Assembly: GCF_003385515.1 (NCBI RefSeq)
Contig: NZ_QNVT01000026.1
Coordinates: forward strand, 1-64,000
Direction of reading: 5' to 3'
Source: Chryseobacterium pennae
GTDB taxonomy: Bacteria > Bacteroidota > Bacteroidia > Flavobacteriales > Weeksellaceae
DNA: 64,000 nt
The translations under genes were made by a program, and so were the position numbers. Below, piece by piece: positions 26,539-36,365 of the stretch (its first letter is position 1; the number at the start of each line of letters is the position of its first letter). The notes beneath the pieces are model-generated. The model saw only the letters and a list, made by a program, of their open reading frames with translations, ran no database searches and was not told the origin of the DNA.

Positions 26539-28872
26539 TTAAGAGATCTTTGTAAGCTTAGCATATTTCAGGATCAGGTTTTTCTCTCCTTCATGTATGA
26601 ATATCACTTTTGCTTTGATATTCTGAGGATCTGTTCCATCAAGGAAAGCAACTTCCCCGATACCAAAACGGTCGTGTCTTACTTTATCACCCACTTCAAT
26701 ATCCTGAGAAGAGGCACCGCTTGGATTAATGATCTTGGCAGTACTTACCGGTTTCAGTTTTCTTACTTCCGGAGCAGGTTTGGAATCGTCTCCCTTATTA
26801 ATCGACTTTTTCTCTACCTTTTTAAAAGCTTTCACTTCAGAAGGATGTTCATCAAAAATATTGGATTTTACTCCTGAATTATTGATAAACCTCTTTTCCA
26901 GTGCAGGATTAAGGAATTCTATATATTCATCATCAATTTCGCTCAGGAATCTTGAGGGTTCCGCATCAGTGATTTTTCCCCATTGGAAACGGGAAACAGC
27001 ATATGAGAAGAACACCTGCTTCTCTGCTCTGGTTAACGCCACATAAAACAGACGTCTTTCTTCTTCAAGATCTTCTCTGGTAGCCGAACTCATGAAACTC
27101 GGGAAAAGGTTTTCTTCAAGACCTACCAAATGAACAACCGGAAATTCAAGACCTTTGGATAGGTGAATCGTCATTAATGAAACCATATCATCTTCCAGTT
27201 CCTTATCCTGTGTATCTGCAGAAAGTGCAATATTTTCAAGGAAGTTGGAAAGACTTGGGTCACCGTCTTCCAGCTGCATCTGTTCTTCAATAAACCCTTG
27301 CATGGAGTTCATTAATTCCTGAACGTTTTCTACTCTGGAAATACCTTCAGGCGTCTGGTCATCTTTCAAGAATTTGATCAAACCGCTTCGCTTAGCCACT
27401 TCCATCGCTACACTATAAGCCGTTTCTGTTTTTAATAATACCTGGAATGCTTTAATCATCGACCAGAAATCATTCAGTTTGTTTAAAACACCGTTATTTA
27501 ATCCTAATTGAGGAGCATACATCGGTAAATTATCCAGAACTTTTGATACAGCAATATTTTGAGCATCTGCAAAAACGACCAGTTTATTCTGTGTAGTGTC
27601 TCCAATTCCTCTGGTCGGATAGTTTATGATTCTCATCAATGCTTCTGAATCATTTTCATTGATTAAAAGACGCAGATAACCGATTAAATCTTTAACTTCT
27701 TTTCTCTGATAGAAAGAAAGCCCGCCATATACCTTGTACGGAATATTTTTACGTCTCAGGGCATCTTCAAATGCTCTTGTCTGAGAATTGGTTCTGTATA
27801 AAATAGCAAAATCGCTATACTTCCTCTGATCACGGTTACGAAGTTCCCAGATATTTCCGGCTACAAAGTTGGCTTCATCAGCATCAGAAAGGGAACGGTA
27901 TATTTTAATTTTATCTCCTTCTTCGTTATCACTGAAAACATTTTTCTTAAACTGCTGTAAGTTTTTAGCAATAACAACATTCGCTGCATTCACAATGTTT
28001 TGTGTAGAGCGGTAATTCTGTTCCAGAGATACTGTGATGGCATCCGGATAATCCTTTTTAAAATTCAGGATATTATAGATATTGGCTCCACGGAAAGAGT
28101 AAATAGACTGGGCATCATCTCCTACCACACAGATATTTTCAAACTTTGAAGCCAGCGCTTTTACGATAAGATACTGGGAATGGTTGGTATCCTGGTACTC
28201 ATCTACCATGATATATCTGAATCTGTCCTGATATTTAGCTAGTACTTCCGGAAAACGGGTTAAAAGTTCATTGGTTTTCAACAAAAGGTCATCAAAATCC
28301 ATAGAACCGTTTCTGAAACATGCCTCTACATATTTTTGATAAATCTGACCGATAAATTTCATATTTGCTTTTTCATCAGCTTCCATCAATTCCGGATTGT
28401 TGAAGTAAGCTTTAACGGTAATCAGATTGTTTTTATAGGTTGAAATTCTTGCCTGAACTTTTTTGGGTTTATAAAGATCAGCATCGATATTCATATCCTT
28501 CAGTACTTTTCTAATCACATTCAATGCATCCTGCTGATCATAAATGGTAAAATTGGAAGGATATCCAAGATTATGCCCTTCAATTCTCAGAATCCTGGCA
28601 AAAACAGAGTGAAAAGTTCCCATCCAAAGACTTCTTGCATTGCTGTCTCCTACAACCTTTGCGATACGTTCTTTCATTTCACGGGCTGCTTTATTGGTAA
28701 AGGTAAGCGCGAGAATATTGAAAGGGTCTATTCCGTTATGGATAAGGTGGGCAATACGCATCGTAAGCACACGTGTTTTACCCGAACCTGCTCCGGCAAG
28801 TACCATCAGGGGGCCCTGTAGAGAAGTAACGGCTTCATATTGTGATTCATTGAGTCCTTTCAGATAATCCAT
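26539..28872 (-). CDS. uvrD: UvrD/PcrA-type DNA helicase
   Basis: A 777-residue superfamily 1A 3'-5' helicase for repair and replication restart. I start at MDYLKGLNESQ, eight codons inside the longest frame, as it gives the usual N terminus. Walker A is AGAGSGKT (about 26-33). DEYQDTNHSQY (motif II) and the late SLMTIHLSKGLEFP and VALTRAEKQVF motifs are complete. The C terminus carries a Tudor-like PcrA domain (VGDKVRHDRFGIGEV). It is transcribed alone. Confidence 0.95.
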   Translation of the reverse strand: MDYLKGLNESQYEAVTSLQGPLMVLAGAGSGKTRVLTMRIAHLIHNGIDPFNILALTFTNKAAREMKERIAKVVGDSNARSLWMGTFHSVFARILRIEGHNLGYPSNFTIYDQQDALNVIRKVLKDMNIDADLYKPKKVQARISTYKNNLITVKAYFNNPELMEADEKANMKFIGQIYQKYVEACFRNGSMDFDDLLLKTNELLTRFPEVLAKYQDRFRYIMVDEYQDTNHSQYLIVKALASKFENICVVGDDAQSIYSFRGANIYNILNFKKDYPDAITVSLEQNYRSTQNIVNAANVVIAKNLQQFKKNVFSDNEEGDKIKIYRSLSDADEANFVAGNIWELRNRDQRKYSDFAILYRTNSQTRAFEDALRRKNIPYKVYGGLSFYQRKEVKDLIGYLRLLINENDSEALMRIINYPTRGIGDTTQNKLVVFADAQNIAVSKVLDNLPMYAPQLGLNNGVLNKLNDFWSMIKAFQVLLKTETAYSVAMEVAKRSGLIKFLKDDQTPEGISRVENVQELMNSMQGFIEEQMQLEDGDPSLSNFLENIALSADTQDKELEDDMVSLMTIHLSKGLEFPVVHLVGLEENLFPSFMSSATREDLEEERRLFYVALTRAEKQVFFSYAVSRFQWGKITDAEPSRFLSEIDDEYIEFLNPALEKRFINNSGVKSNIFDEHPSEVKAFKKVEKKSINKGDDSKPAPEVRKLKPVSTAKIINPSGASSQDIEVGDKVRHDRFGIGEVAFLDGTDPQNIKAKVIFIHEGEKNLILKYAKLTKIS

Positions 28873-28895
28873 ACTACAAAAAAATTTTGGAACCA

Positions 28896-28926
28896 CAAAA
28901 TTAATGTATTCAGAGGAGAATTCAAA
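28896..28926 (-). promoter_or_regulatory. promoter of uvrD
   Basis: On the minus strand TTTG (28923-28926), 19 nt and TAATTTTG (28896-28903) match the Bacteroidetes consensus, 23 bp before the start. Confidence 0.65.
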
Positions 28927-28988
28927 TTATGAAATGTCAATAGTCTGTTTTGCTTTGAAAATGAATAGTAAATGATACCTGAATATAG

Positions 28989-29028
28989 AAATTGACAAGC
29001 GGGGCAAATTGACGATTCACCATTCACA
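28989..29028 (+). repeat. dispersed repeat, AAATTGACAAG family, copy A
   Basis: The stretch AAATTGACAAGCGGGGCAAA then TTGACGATTCACCATTCAC is closely matched at 51984-52022 (about six differences in 40 bases). Partial inverted copies occur at 34836-34857 and a related stretch at 55863-55903. All lie in intergenic DNA. Confidence 0.6.
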
Positions 29029-29091
29029 ACCAATCAAAAGTGTAACATTTAATTCACTTTTCCTACTCATTGATAAACAATTTCTAACTTT

Positions 29092-30405
29092 ATGAAAAAG
29101 CGACTTCTTTCGGCGGCTGCCGTAGCTTTCTTCGGGTTCATGCTGAATGCACAGCAAATTAAATTCGAAGAGTATGACCTTCCCAATGGCCTTCATGTAA
29201 TTCTTCATCAGGATAATTCGGCTCCGGTAGTCACTACAGGTGTGATGTATCATGTAGGAGCAAAAGATGAAGTAAAGGGAAGAACTGGTTTTGCCCACTT
29301 CTTTGAACATCTTTTATTTGAAGGAACTCCAAATATTAAGAGAGGAGACTGGTTTAAGATCGTCTCTTCAAACGGAGGACAGAACAATGCAAATACAACT
29401 AACGACAGAACCTATTACTACGAAACTTTCCCTTCCAATAACGAACAACTCGGACTTTGGATGGAAGCTGAAAGAATGCGCCATGCCGTGATCAATCAGG
29501 TGGGAGTAGATACCCAGAGAGAAGTGGTAAAAGAAGAAAAGAGATTAAGAATGGATAATCAGCCTTATGGAAATCTTTTCTCTACAATTCAAAAGAACCT
29601 GTTTACCAATCACCCATACAACTGGCCAACGATTGGCTCTATGGAAGATCTTAACGCTGCTAAGCTTGAAGAATTCCAAGCTTTTTATAAGAAATTCTAT
29701 ATCCCGAACAATGCTACTTTAGTCGTTGCAGGAGATATTAAGCCTGAGCAGACTAAAAAATGGATTGAAGAATATTATGGGGGCATTGCAAAAGGAACAT
29801 TGTACCCAAAAGATTTCCCTAAAGATGCTCCGATCACTCAGGAAAAAGAAGTTACTGCAACAGACCCGAACATCCAGCTTCCTGCTTATGTTTTTGCTTA
29901 CAGAACACCTGCCAATAAAGAAAAAGACGCTTATGTTTTAGACATGCTTTCTTCTTATTTAAGCAATGGTAAATCTTCTGTTTTATATAAAAAATTAGTA
30001 GATCAGGATAAAAAAGCGCTTCAGGTAGCTGCTTTCAACCAGGGGCTTGAAGATTACAGTATTTTTGCATTCTTTGCGATCCCAATGGGGCAAACGTCTA
30101 AACAGACATTGCAGACTGATATTGATGCAGAGATTAAAAAACTTCAGACTACTTTAATTTCTGATGAAGATTATCAAAAAATTCAAAATCAGTTTGAAAA
30201 CCAGTTTGTCAATCAGAACTCAAGCATTCAGGGAATTGCTGCTTCTTTAGCAACAAACCATGTGTTAATGGGGAATACCAATCTCATTAATAAAGAGATT
30301 GATATCTACAGATCCATCACCAAACAAGATATTCAGGATGCAGCTAAAAAGTATCTGAATCCCAACCAAAGAATCATTATCAATTACGTTCCTGAGAAAA
30401 AATAA
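29092..30405 (+). CDS. exported M16 family zinc peptidase
   Basis: A 437-residue periplasmic peptidase with signal peptide MKKRLLSAAAVAFFGFMLNA. The inverted zinc motif HFFEH is at residues 69-73, and the third ligand is the Glu in REVVKEEKRL further on. It is the catalytic partner of the following gene, 7 bp downstream, as in other M16B pairs. Likely it trims oligopeptides in the periplasm. Confidence 0.92.
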   Translation: MKKRLLSAAAVAFFGFMLNAQQIKFEEYDLPNGLHVILHQDNSAPVVTTGVMYHVGAKDEVKGRTGFAHFFEHLLFEGTPNIKRGDWFKIVSSNGGQNNANTTNDRTYYYETFPSNNEQLGLWMEAERMRHAVINQVGVDTQREVVKEEKRLRMDNQPYGNLFSTIQKNLFTNHPYNWPTIGSMEDLNAAKLEEFQAFYKKFYIPNNATLVVAGDIKPEQTKKWIEEYYGGIAKGTLYPKDFPKDAPITQEKEVTATDPNIQLPAYVFAYRTPANKEKDAYVLDMLSSYLSNGKSSVLYKKLVDQDKKALQVAAFNQGLEDYSIFAFFAIPMGQTSKQTLQTDIDAEIKKLQTTLISDEDYQKIQNQFENQFVNQNSSIQGIAASLATNHVLMGNTNLINKEIDIYRSITKQDIQDAAKKYLNPNQRIIINYVPEKK

Positions 30406-30412
30406 TTTACCC

Positions 30413-32443
30413 ATGAAAAAGCAATTCACTTATATAGCAGCGGCATTTTTATTTGCAGGAATGCTTTCTGCCCAAAAAATTGATCTTAATGCAATGCCAA
30501 AGCCAGGACCTACTCCTGTGATCAACATTGCCAAACCAAAAACGTTTCAGCTTAGCAACGGATTAACTGTAATGGTCGTTGAAAACAACAAACTGCCAAG
30601 AGTAAATACTACACTTTCGATGGACAGACCTCCTTATAACGAGGGAAATATAACGGGAGTAAGCATGATTATGGCGGAACAGCTTGATAACGGAACTACT
30701 AACCTTAGCAAGGATGAATACAATAAAAAAGTTGACTTTTTAGGAGCAAATATCAACTTCTCTTCCAATGGAGCTTCTTCTAATTCCCTTTCAAAGTATT
30801 TCCCTGAAGTATTGGGATTGATGGCTGATGCTATTGTAAATCCAAAATTCTCTGCAGAAGAGCTTAAAAATGCAAAAGAAAGAATTACTGAAGGATTAAA
30901 AGCAGATGAAAAAAATGCTTCCTCTATTGCTGAAAAAGTATCTAATGCTTTGATGTATGGAAAAAACACTTCAAGAGGAGAGTTTGCAACTATTGAATCT
31001 ATCAACAAGGTTCAACTAGCAGATATTCAAAATATTTACAATAAATACTACGCTCCGGATAATGCTTACTTAGTCATTGTTGGAGATGTAAAATTTGACC
31101 AGATCAAACCTTTGGTTGAAAAAGCATTCGGAAACTGGAAAAAGTCAAATACTAAGTTTGCAGCTTTAGAACCAGCCTCGAATGTTACCAAGACAGAGAT
31201 CAATGTAGTTGATGTTCCGTCTGCTGTGCAATCTGTACTGTCTGTAAACAACCTGAACAATCTTAAAATGAAAGATCCTAACTACTTTCCTGCTACTATG
31301 GCCAACTATATTCTTGGCGGTGGCGGTGAAGCAAGACTTTTCATGAACCTTAGAGAAAAGAACGGGTTTACCTATGGAGCTTATTCCAGCATGAATGCAA
31401 GCAAGTATTCACCTGATTTTTCAGCAGAAACAAGTGTCAGAAATGAGGTTACGGATAAGGCTGTTAAGGAAATGATGAACGAACTAAACGCCATTTCTAC
31501 CGTTAAACCTGAAGAATTAGAAAATGCAAAAGCAAAACTGAAAGGTTCATTCATTATGTCTTTGGAAAAACCTGAAACTATTGCCAAGTTTGCTCTGAAT
31601 CAAAAAGTTCAGGATCTTCCTGCTGACTTCTATACCAATTATTTGAAATCAATTGATAAGGTTACTTCTGCTGATGTATCTAATGCTGTAAAAGCAACAA
31701 TTCTTCCAAACCAGAGCAGGATCTTCATTGCAGGTAAAGCCTCTGATATTTCTGAAGGACTTGAAAAATTAGGATATGCTGTAAAATATTTCGATAAAGA
31801 AGCTAATCCGGTAACCAAACCTACAGCACAGAAAATTGATGCCAACGTAACGATTGGTTCTGTAGCAGATAAATACATCAGTGCAATCGGAGGTCTAGCC
31901 GCTGTTCAAAAAATTTCTTCCGTTACTCTGGATGCCACAACCAAAGTTCAGGGGATGGATATGAATATGAAACTGATCCAGGGGAAAGGAGGAAAGATGA
32001 TGATGGAAATGAAAATGATGGGCAACACCCTTCAGAAGATCGCTTTTGACGGCAAAGACGGATATGCTGAAGTACAGGGTAAAAAAATGCCTCTGAATGA
32101 CAAACAAAAAGCTTCTATGGCAGAACCGGAAATTTTCCCGGAACTTACTTTTACAAAATCAACGGAACTAAAGTTAGCAGGAATCGAAAAATATAACAAT
32201 GAAGATTCTTATGTGATAAAAGGTCCAAAACAGACTTATTACTACAGCGTAAAAACCGGTTTAAAAACGGGTGAGATAAAAGTTGGAGAAGGAGGTTCTA
32301 TGCCTACAAACTTTGCTGATTATAAAGAAGTTTCAGGAGTAAAGCTTCCATTCACTATTATCCAGAATATGGGTGGAATGGAAATCAACCTGGCTGTACA
32401 GTCTTATCAGCTTAACCAGGCTAAAGATTCTGACTTTAAATAA
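30413..32443 (+). CDS. M16 family partner lacking the zinc motif, with C-terminal extension
   Basis: A 676-residue exported protein (signal peptide residues 1-20). The N-terminal 450 residues form the two M16 repeats, but the position of HxxEH reads MIMAEQLDNG, so the subunit should be inactive. The Arg-Tyr substrate motif NLREKNGFTYGAYS is kept. A separate C-terminal domain (about 470-676) starting IGSVADKYISAIGGLAAVQK resembles periplasmic lipoprotein/LolA-like beta domains. It likely forms a heterodimer with the upstream active subunit. Confidence 0.9.
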   Translation: MKKQFTYIAAAFLFAGMLSAQKIDLNAMPKPGPTPVINIAKPKTFQLSNGLTVMVVENNKLPRVNTTLSMDRPPYNEGNITGVSMIMAEQLDNGTTNLSKDEYNKKVDFLGANINFSSNGASSNSLSKYFPEVLGLMADAIVNPKFSAEELKNAKERITEGLKADEKNASSIAEKVSNALMYGKNTSRGEFATIESINKVQLADIQNIYNKYYAPDNAYLVIVGDVKFDQIKPLVEKAFGNWKKSNTKFAALEPASNVTKTEINVVDVPSAVQSVLSVNNLNNLKMKDPNYFPATMANYILGGGGEARLFMNLREKNGFTYGAYSSMNASKYSPDFSAETSVRNEVTDKAVKEMMNELNAISTVKPEELENAKAKLKGSFIMSLEKPETIAKFALNQKVQDLPADFYTNYLKSIDKVTSADVSNAVKATILPNQSRIFIAGKASDISEGLEKLGYAVKYFDKEANPVTKPTAQKIDANVTIGSVADKYISAIGGLAAVQKISSVTLDATTKVQGMDMNMKLIQGKGGKMMMEMKMMGNTLQKIAFDGKDGYAEVQGKKMPLNDKQKASMAEPEIFPELTFTKSTELKLAGIEKYNNEDSYVIKGPKQTYYYSVKTGLKTGEIKVGEGGSMPTNFADYKEVSGVKLPFTIIQNMGGMEINLAVQSYQLNQAKDSDFK

Positions 32444-32463
32444 TATACAAACAATTTATAGAA

Positions 32464-32496
32464 AAAGGCTGTCTCAATATTGGGACAGCTTTTTTT
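32464..32496 (+). terminator. terminator after the M16 pair
   Basis: AAAGGCTGTCTCA pairs with TGGGACAGCTTTT through 13 pairs including two G-T, followed by T residues. Confidence 0.85.
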
Positions 32497-32662
32497 GTAG
32501 TTGATTTCACCGGACATTAAAGCTGTGAGAAAAATTAACAACTCATACATTTGAATGTGGAGATTCTTATCTTCTCATTTGTTTCTTCCTCTATTCTAAG
32601 CATAAAATCATTGTTTGATTTTTAATTTTTTTGTTGTTGTGCCATATTTACCGATATCTTTT

Positions 32663-32693
32663 TTTGTCATTCAGTAAAAAAAGATTAAATTTG
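32663..32693 (+). promoter_or_regulatory. promoter of secG
   Basis: TTTG (32663-32666), 19 nt and TAAATTTG (32686-32693) match the consensus exactly, 25 bp before secG. Confidence 0.75.
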
Positions 32694-32718
32694 CCCATTC
32701 AAAAAGATATCAGAATTA

Positions 32719-33072
32719 ATGGATACTATATTTACACTATTGATGGTTCTTATTATGATTGCTAGTATTTTATTAGTGATTGTTGTTATGGCTCAAAACC
32801 CAAAAGGAGGAGGTCTTTCCAGTACTTTCGGAGGGGCATCATCTGCTCAGTTTGGAGTACAGAGAACCAATGATTTCATGGAAAAAGCAACATGGACTCT
32901 AGGCGGAACTATCATCGTTCTTATCCTTTTAAGCGTTGTTATTACTGGTAAACCGTCACAAGTGGCTCCAGCTCAGCAACCTGCTAAAAAAGAAGCTCCT
33001 GCAAAACAATCTGCTCCTGCTTCTTCTACAACCACTACTCCGGCATCAGCACCAGTTGCACCGGCTAAATAA
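32719..33072 (+). CDS. secG: preprotein translocase subunit SecG
   Basis: A 117-residue small membrane protein with two transmembrane helices (about 3-23 and 57-75) joined by the family signature QNPKGGGLSSTFGGASSAQFG. The C-terminal tail is rich in Ala, Pro, Lys and Thr, as often in Bacteroidetes SecG. It belongs to SecYEG in the inner membrane and is monocistronic. Confidence 0.93.
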   Translation: MDTIFTLLMVLIMIASILLVIVVMAQNPKGGGLSSTFGGASSAQFGVQRTNDFMEKATWTLGGTIIVLILLSVVITGKPSQVAPAQQPAKKEAPAKQSAPASSTTTTPASAPVAPAK

Positions 33073-33095
33073 GAAGATTATTTTCTACATAGAAC

Positions 33096-33125
33096 AAAAG
33101 CAACTCAGATTGAGTTGCTTTTTTA
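33096..33125 (+). terminator. terminator after secG
   Basis: AAAAGCAACTCA and TGAGTTGCTTTT form a perfect 12-bp stem with a 3-nt loop and T tail. Confidence 0.9.
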
Positions 33126-33306
33126 TTTTTATACTTTTTCAAAATTTAATTTTTGGAGGATGGTTATTCTTAGATTCTTCATTTCACTTCGTTACATTCA
33201 AATAACCCAAACTGTATAAATCGTATATATTTATCTTATTTTTATAGAAGTTATAAAGTAAATTATAGGTGTTTTTTTCATCAATATCCTACAGCTTCCT
33301 ATTCAT

Positions 33307-34140
33307 TTATTTCAGCTTAATCTTCTCAATCTTATGACGCAGCTTTAGACCAGCTTTCAGAAAAGAGTACTGCATCGGCTTCGATTCTTTATAATATTTG
33401 TCAATAAAGATCTGCATGGCCCCATAGAACCGGTTCAGATAAACATCATCCTTTACTGTACTTTCTCCCTTGTGATGAAGAAGGGACGCTTTTCCATAAT
33501 AATAATTCCTATAGCCTTTGTTCAATAAAGTGTAGCAGAGATCAATATCTTCACCATACATAAAATAAGCCTCATCCAATCCGCCTACCTTTTCGTAAAC
33601 CTCTCTTTTTACCAATAAAAAGGCTCCTGTAATAACTTCCACTTCAGCCACAGCCGTTTCTGCTATATCATTCCTGTAATAGGATTTGGAATTATTCTTC
33701 TTAAAACTGGTAAATAATTTTTCAAAGGAATTGAACATATCCGGCACTGATCGTTTGCTCTCCGGCAGGAAATTTCCTTCGGCATCATGCATCCGGATTC
33801 CAAGACATCCGAAAGCCTGCTGCGTGTCTGAAAAATCTAAAAGATCCTTCAAATAAAAACCTTCCAGCTCAGTATCAGGATTTAAAAGCAGTAAATATTC
33901 TCCTTTTGCCGCCTGTATTGCCTCATTGTTTGCCTTTGAAAAACCACCGTTAATTTCTGAAGAGATAAAGTGCACTTCAGGAAATTCAGGAATAAGATCC
34001 TGCCAGGACCTGTCTGTGGAAGCATTGTCTATCACCATTACCTCATACTCTACCTCTTTTACATATTTCTGAATAGATAAAAGGCAGTTTCTGAGTAATT
34101 GGGTAACATTGTAATTAACAATAATAATAGACAGCTTCAT
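33307..34140 (-). CDS. family 2 glycosyltransferase
   Basis: A 277-residue GT-A glycosyltransferase. The start is MKLSIIIVNYN (34140); the longer open frame would run into recR. The N terminus SIIIVNYNVTQLL, the VIDNASTDRS motif, LLLNPDTELEG (metal/nucleotide site) and GGLDEAYFMYGEDIDLCY near residue 200 are typical of rhamnosyl/galactofuranosyl-type enzymes. It starts 1 bp after recR and is probably co-transcribed. The sugar and acceptor are unknown. Confidence 0.88.
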   Translation of the reverse strand: MKLSIIIVNYNVTQLLRNCLLSIQKYVKEVEYEVMVIDNASTDRSWQDLIPEFPEVHFISSEINGGFSKANNEAIQAAKGEYLLLLNPDTELEGFYLKDLLDFSDTQQAFGCLGIRMHDAEGNFLPESKRSVPDMFNSFEKLFTSFKKNNSKSYYRNDIAETAVAEVEVITGAFLLVKREVYEKVGGLDEAYFMYGEDIDLCYTLLNKGYRNYYYGKASLLHHKGESTVKDDVYLNRFYGAMQIFIDKYYKESKPMQYSFLKAGLKLRHKIEKIKLK

Positions 34141-34141
34141 A

Positions 34142-34753
34142 TTAATCCTTTTCGTTATAAGGTAATCGGTTGATAATAGATCTTCCAAGTGAAATTTCAT
34201 CTGCATATTCCAGTTCATCTCCTACTGAAATTCCTCTGGCAATACTTGAAAAGTTCACATTGAAATTTTTAAACTTTTTATAAATATAATAGGCAGTGGT
34301 ATCCCCTTCCATGGTAGCACTCAGCGCAAAGATAAATTCCTTTACATTCCCCTCATTCAGCTTTCTTTCAATACTTGGAATATTCAGCTGGCTTGGGCCT
34401 ACTCCTTCCATCGGGGAGATTTTCCCACCCAAAATAAGGTATTTACCTCCATATTTACCTGTATTTTCAATAGCAATAACATCCCGTACATCTTCAACAA
34501 TACAAATCAGCTCACCGCTTCTTTTTTCATTACTGCAGATCTCACAGATGTCAAAATCAGAAAAATTATGACATTCTTTACAGTATTTTATTTCATTGAC
34601 AAGATTAATCAGGGAATTCCCAAGGCTCACCGCTCTGGAACTGGGCTGCTTTAATAAATGTAATGCTAATCTTAAAGCCGTTTTTCTTCCGATTCCAGGC
34701 AAACCTGAAATTTCATCAACTGCCTTTGCCAATACTTTACTTGGGTAATCCAT
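34142..34753 (-). CDS. recR: recombination protein RecR
   Basis: A 203-residue DNA-repair protein that acts with RecO and RecF. The N-terminal helix-hairpin-helix motif LPGIGRKTA, the four-cysteine zinc finger (CKECHNFSDFDICEIC), the TOPRIM domain starting ICIVEDVRDVIA and GGKISPMEGVGP are complete. Confidence 0.95.
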   Translation of the reverse strand: MDYPSKVLAKAVDEISGLPGIGRKTALRLALHLLKQPSSRAVSLGNSLINLVNEIKYCKECHNFSDFDICEICSNEKRSGELICIVEDVRDVIAIENTGKYGGKYLILGGKISPMEGVGPSQLNIPSIERKLNEGNVKEFIFALSATMEGDTTAYYIYKKFKNFNVNFSSIARGISVGDELEYADEISLGRSIINRLPYNEKD

Positions 34754-35125
34754 AGCTGCAAAAATAAGGATTATTTGAGGAAAATTATCTATCCTAAAGA
34801 GGAGTTTTTGATGTATTGAAAAGGAATGTTCAATATCAATTCGCTACGCTTGTCAATCTTAGTAACCCATGATCACCCACTATTCACCAGCAAGGCAAAA
34901 TTCTCTATTGATATATAAAACCCAAGATAATTCCTGTTGTTTTTACGGTTTCCATCTATTCTATTCGTCTATCATCTATTATCATCATTTTTACATCTCC
35001 TCTTCCCAATTTCCACAATGTCTCATTTCGATATTTTAATTCCCTATTCTACCCCCATACTCCATAACTCTAAAAAAACAGTTATATTTGCGGCTTAATT
35101 AAATATGAAAAAAATAAACTAACAC
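34754..35125. other. gene-free region before the LURP-one-like gene
   Basis: No open frame is convincing. It contains an inverted partial copy of the AAATTGACAAG repeat (34836-34857) and a -7-like TATATTTG at 35083-35090 before the downstream gene. CT-rich text around 34960-35060 is not explained. Confidence 0.5.
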
Positions 35126-35731
35126 ATGGTACTTAACAACCTAAATTATCCACTGGATTTCAAGTTTAAAATTTCGACACTAGCCAGTGACTTCAACATT
35201 ACTGACAAAAATGGGAATTACGTAGCTTACGTACGTCAGAAAATGTTCAAACTGAAAGAAGACGTTATTGTTTTCAATGATGAAAGCAAATCAAAAGAAC
35301 TTTTCAGAATCAGAGCCAATAAATGGATTGACTTCAACGCGTCTTATTCGTTAAATGATATTGTTGACAACAAAAACTACGGTAGATTAGCAAGAAAAGG
35401 GATGCGTTCTCTTTGGAAATCAAGCTATGATATCCTGGATGCTAACGACCAGCCCAAATTCAAAGTACAAGAAGACAACGCATGGGTAAGATTCTGGGAC
35501 AGCTTTGTAGGAGAACTTCCTATCATTGGAATGTTTACAGGATATTTCCTTAACCCATCTTATACTGTTACCGGTATTGACGGAAAAGCATACTTCAAAC
35601 TTAAAAAAATGCCTTCATTCTTTGGAAGAAGATTCCAATTAGACAGATTAATCGATATTGATGATGAGGAAGAAAGTTTGGTGATTCTTTCATTATTAAT
35701 GATGACCCTCCTTGAAAGAGCAAGAGGCTAA
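35126..35731 (+). CDS. LURP-one-related/scramblase-like protein
   Basis: A 201-residue protein of the LURP-one/tubby-like 12-stranded barrel superfamily. Features include FKISTLASDFNITDKNGNYV, RQKMFKLKEDVIVF and the internal YDILDANDQPKFKVQ, with a C-terminal hydrophobic helix (LVILSLLMMTLL). Members often bind membrane lipids. It is followed 20 bp later by a small lipoprotein gene and the two may share a transcript. Confidence 0.8.
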   Translation: MVLNNLNYPLDFKFKISTLASDFNITDKNGNYVAYVRQKMFKLKEDVIVFNDESKSKELFRIRANKWIDFNASYSLNDIVDNKNYGRLARKGMRSLWKSSYDILDANDQPKFKVQEDNAWVRFWDSFVGELPIIGMFTGYFLNPSYTVTGIDGKAYFKLKKMPSFFGRRFQLDRLIDIDDEEESLVILSLLMMTLLERARG

Positions 35732-35751
35732 CATTTTAAAACCACAAACAC

Positions 35752-36243
35752 ATGAAATACCTAATCATTTTACTTTCTGCATTTCTTTTAGTTGCCTGTA
35801 AAAAGGACAAAGAAACAGTTTCTGCAAGTACTACAGCCGATTCTTCAAACATGGTTAAAGATTCTGCCACAGCAAGTATTCCTTCCGGGAAAATTCAGAT
35901 TGAAAATATCTCATTTCCTGAAGAAATCAAAGAATGCTCATGCTATTTTGCAAGAAACAAGGCTGATTTTGAAGCTGAAAAATATATTTACGCTGATGAT
36001 GCCGGAAAAACTGCTTATATGAACCTTGATGGTAAAAGACTCGCCATGAACCTTATCTCTTCAAGTGATATGGAAGTGGATGAGGAATTGACCAAAGAAA
36101 TAGAAAATAATGATTACAAAATCTCTGTAAAAGGTAAAAAGATAAAAGGTGAAGAAGCCTTACTCTTTGAAGGTACCCTAACCATTGAAAAACCAGACGG
36201 CAGTGTTATTACAACACCGATCTACGGAGAATGTGGCTGTTAA
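35752..36243 (+). CDS. hypothetical lipoprotein
   Basis: A 163-residue protein with lipobox LLVACKKD (acylated Cys about residue 16). A Ser/Thr linker is followed by a domain with ECSCYFARNK and a C-terminal GECGC. The four cysteines could make disulfides or bind metal. I do not recognise a family. Confidence 0.8.
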   Translation: MKYLIILLSAFLLVACKKDKETVSASTTADSSNMVKDSATASIPSGKIQIENISFPEEIKECSCYFARNKADFEAEKYIYADDAGKTAYMNLDGKRLAMNLISSSDMEVDEELTKEIENNDYKISVKGKKIKGEEALLFEGTLTIEKPDGSVITTPIYGECGC

Positions 36244-36301
36244 TAGCAAAAAGTGAATAAGTTCATTCTCAAATTTACTTATTCATTCTTTTATAACTCA
36301 T

Positions 36302-36334
36302 AAAAATGCTTCTGTATTCTACGGAAGCATTTTT
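36302..36334 (+). terminator. terminator before pepD
   Basis: AAAAATGCTTC (36302-36312) pairs with GAAGCATTTTT (36324-36334). TAAATTTG at 36342-36349 may be the -7 box of pepD. Confidence 0.8.
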
Positions 36335-36365
36335 TATTTTGTAAATTTGAGAAAAATAAATTTCA

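Noticed and set aside
26729..27046. 105-aa open frame opposite uvrD
   Set aside because: Lies wholly within the conserved helicase gene; composition follows the complementary codons.
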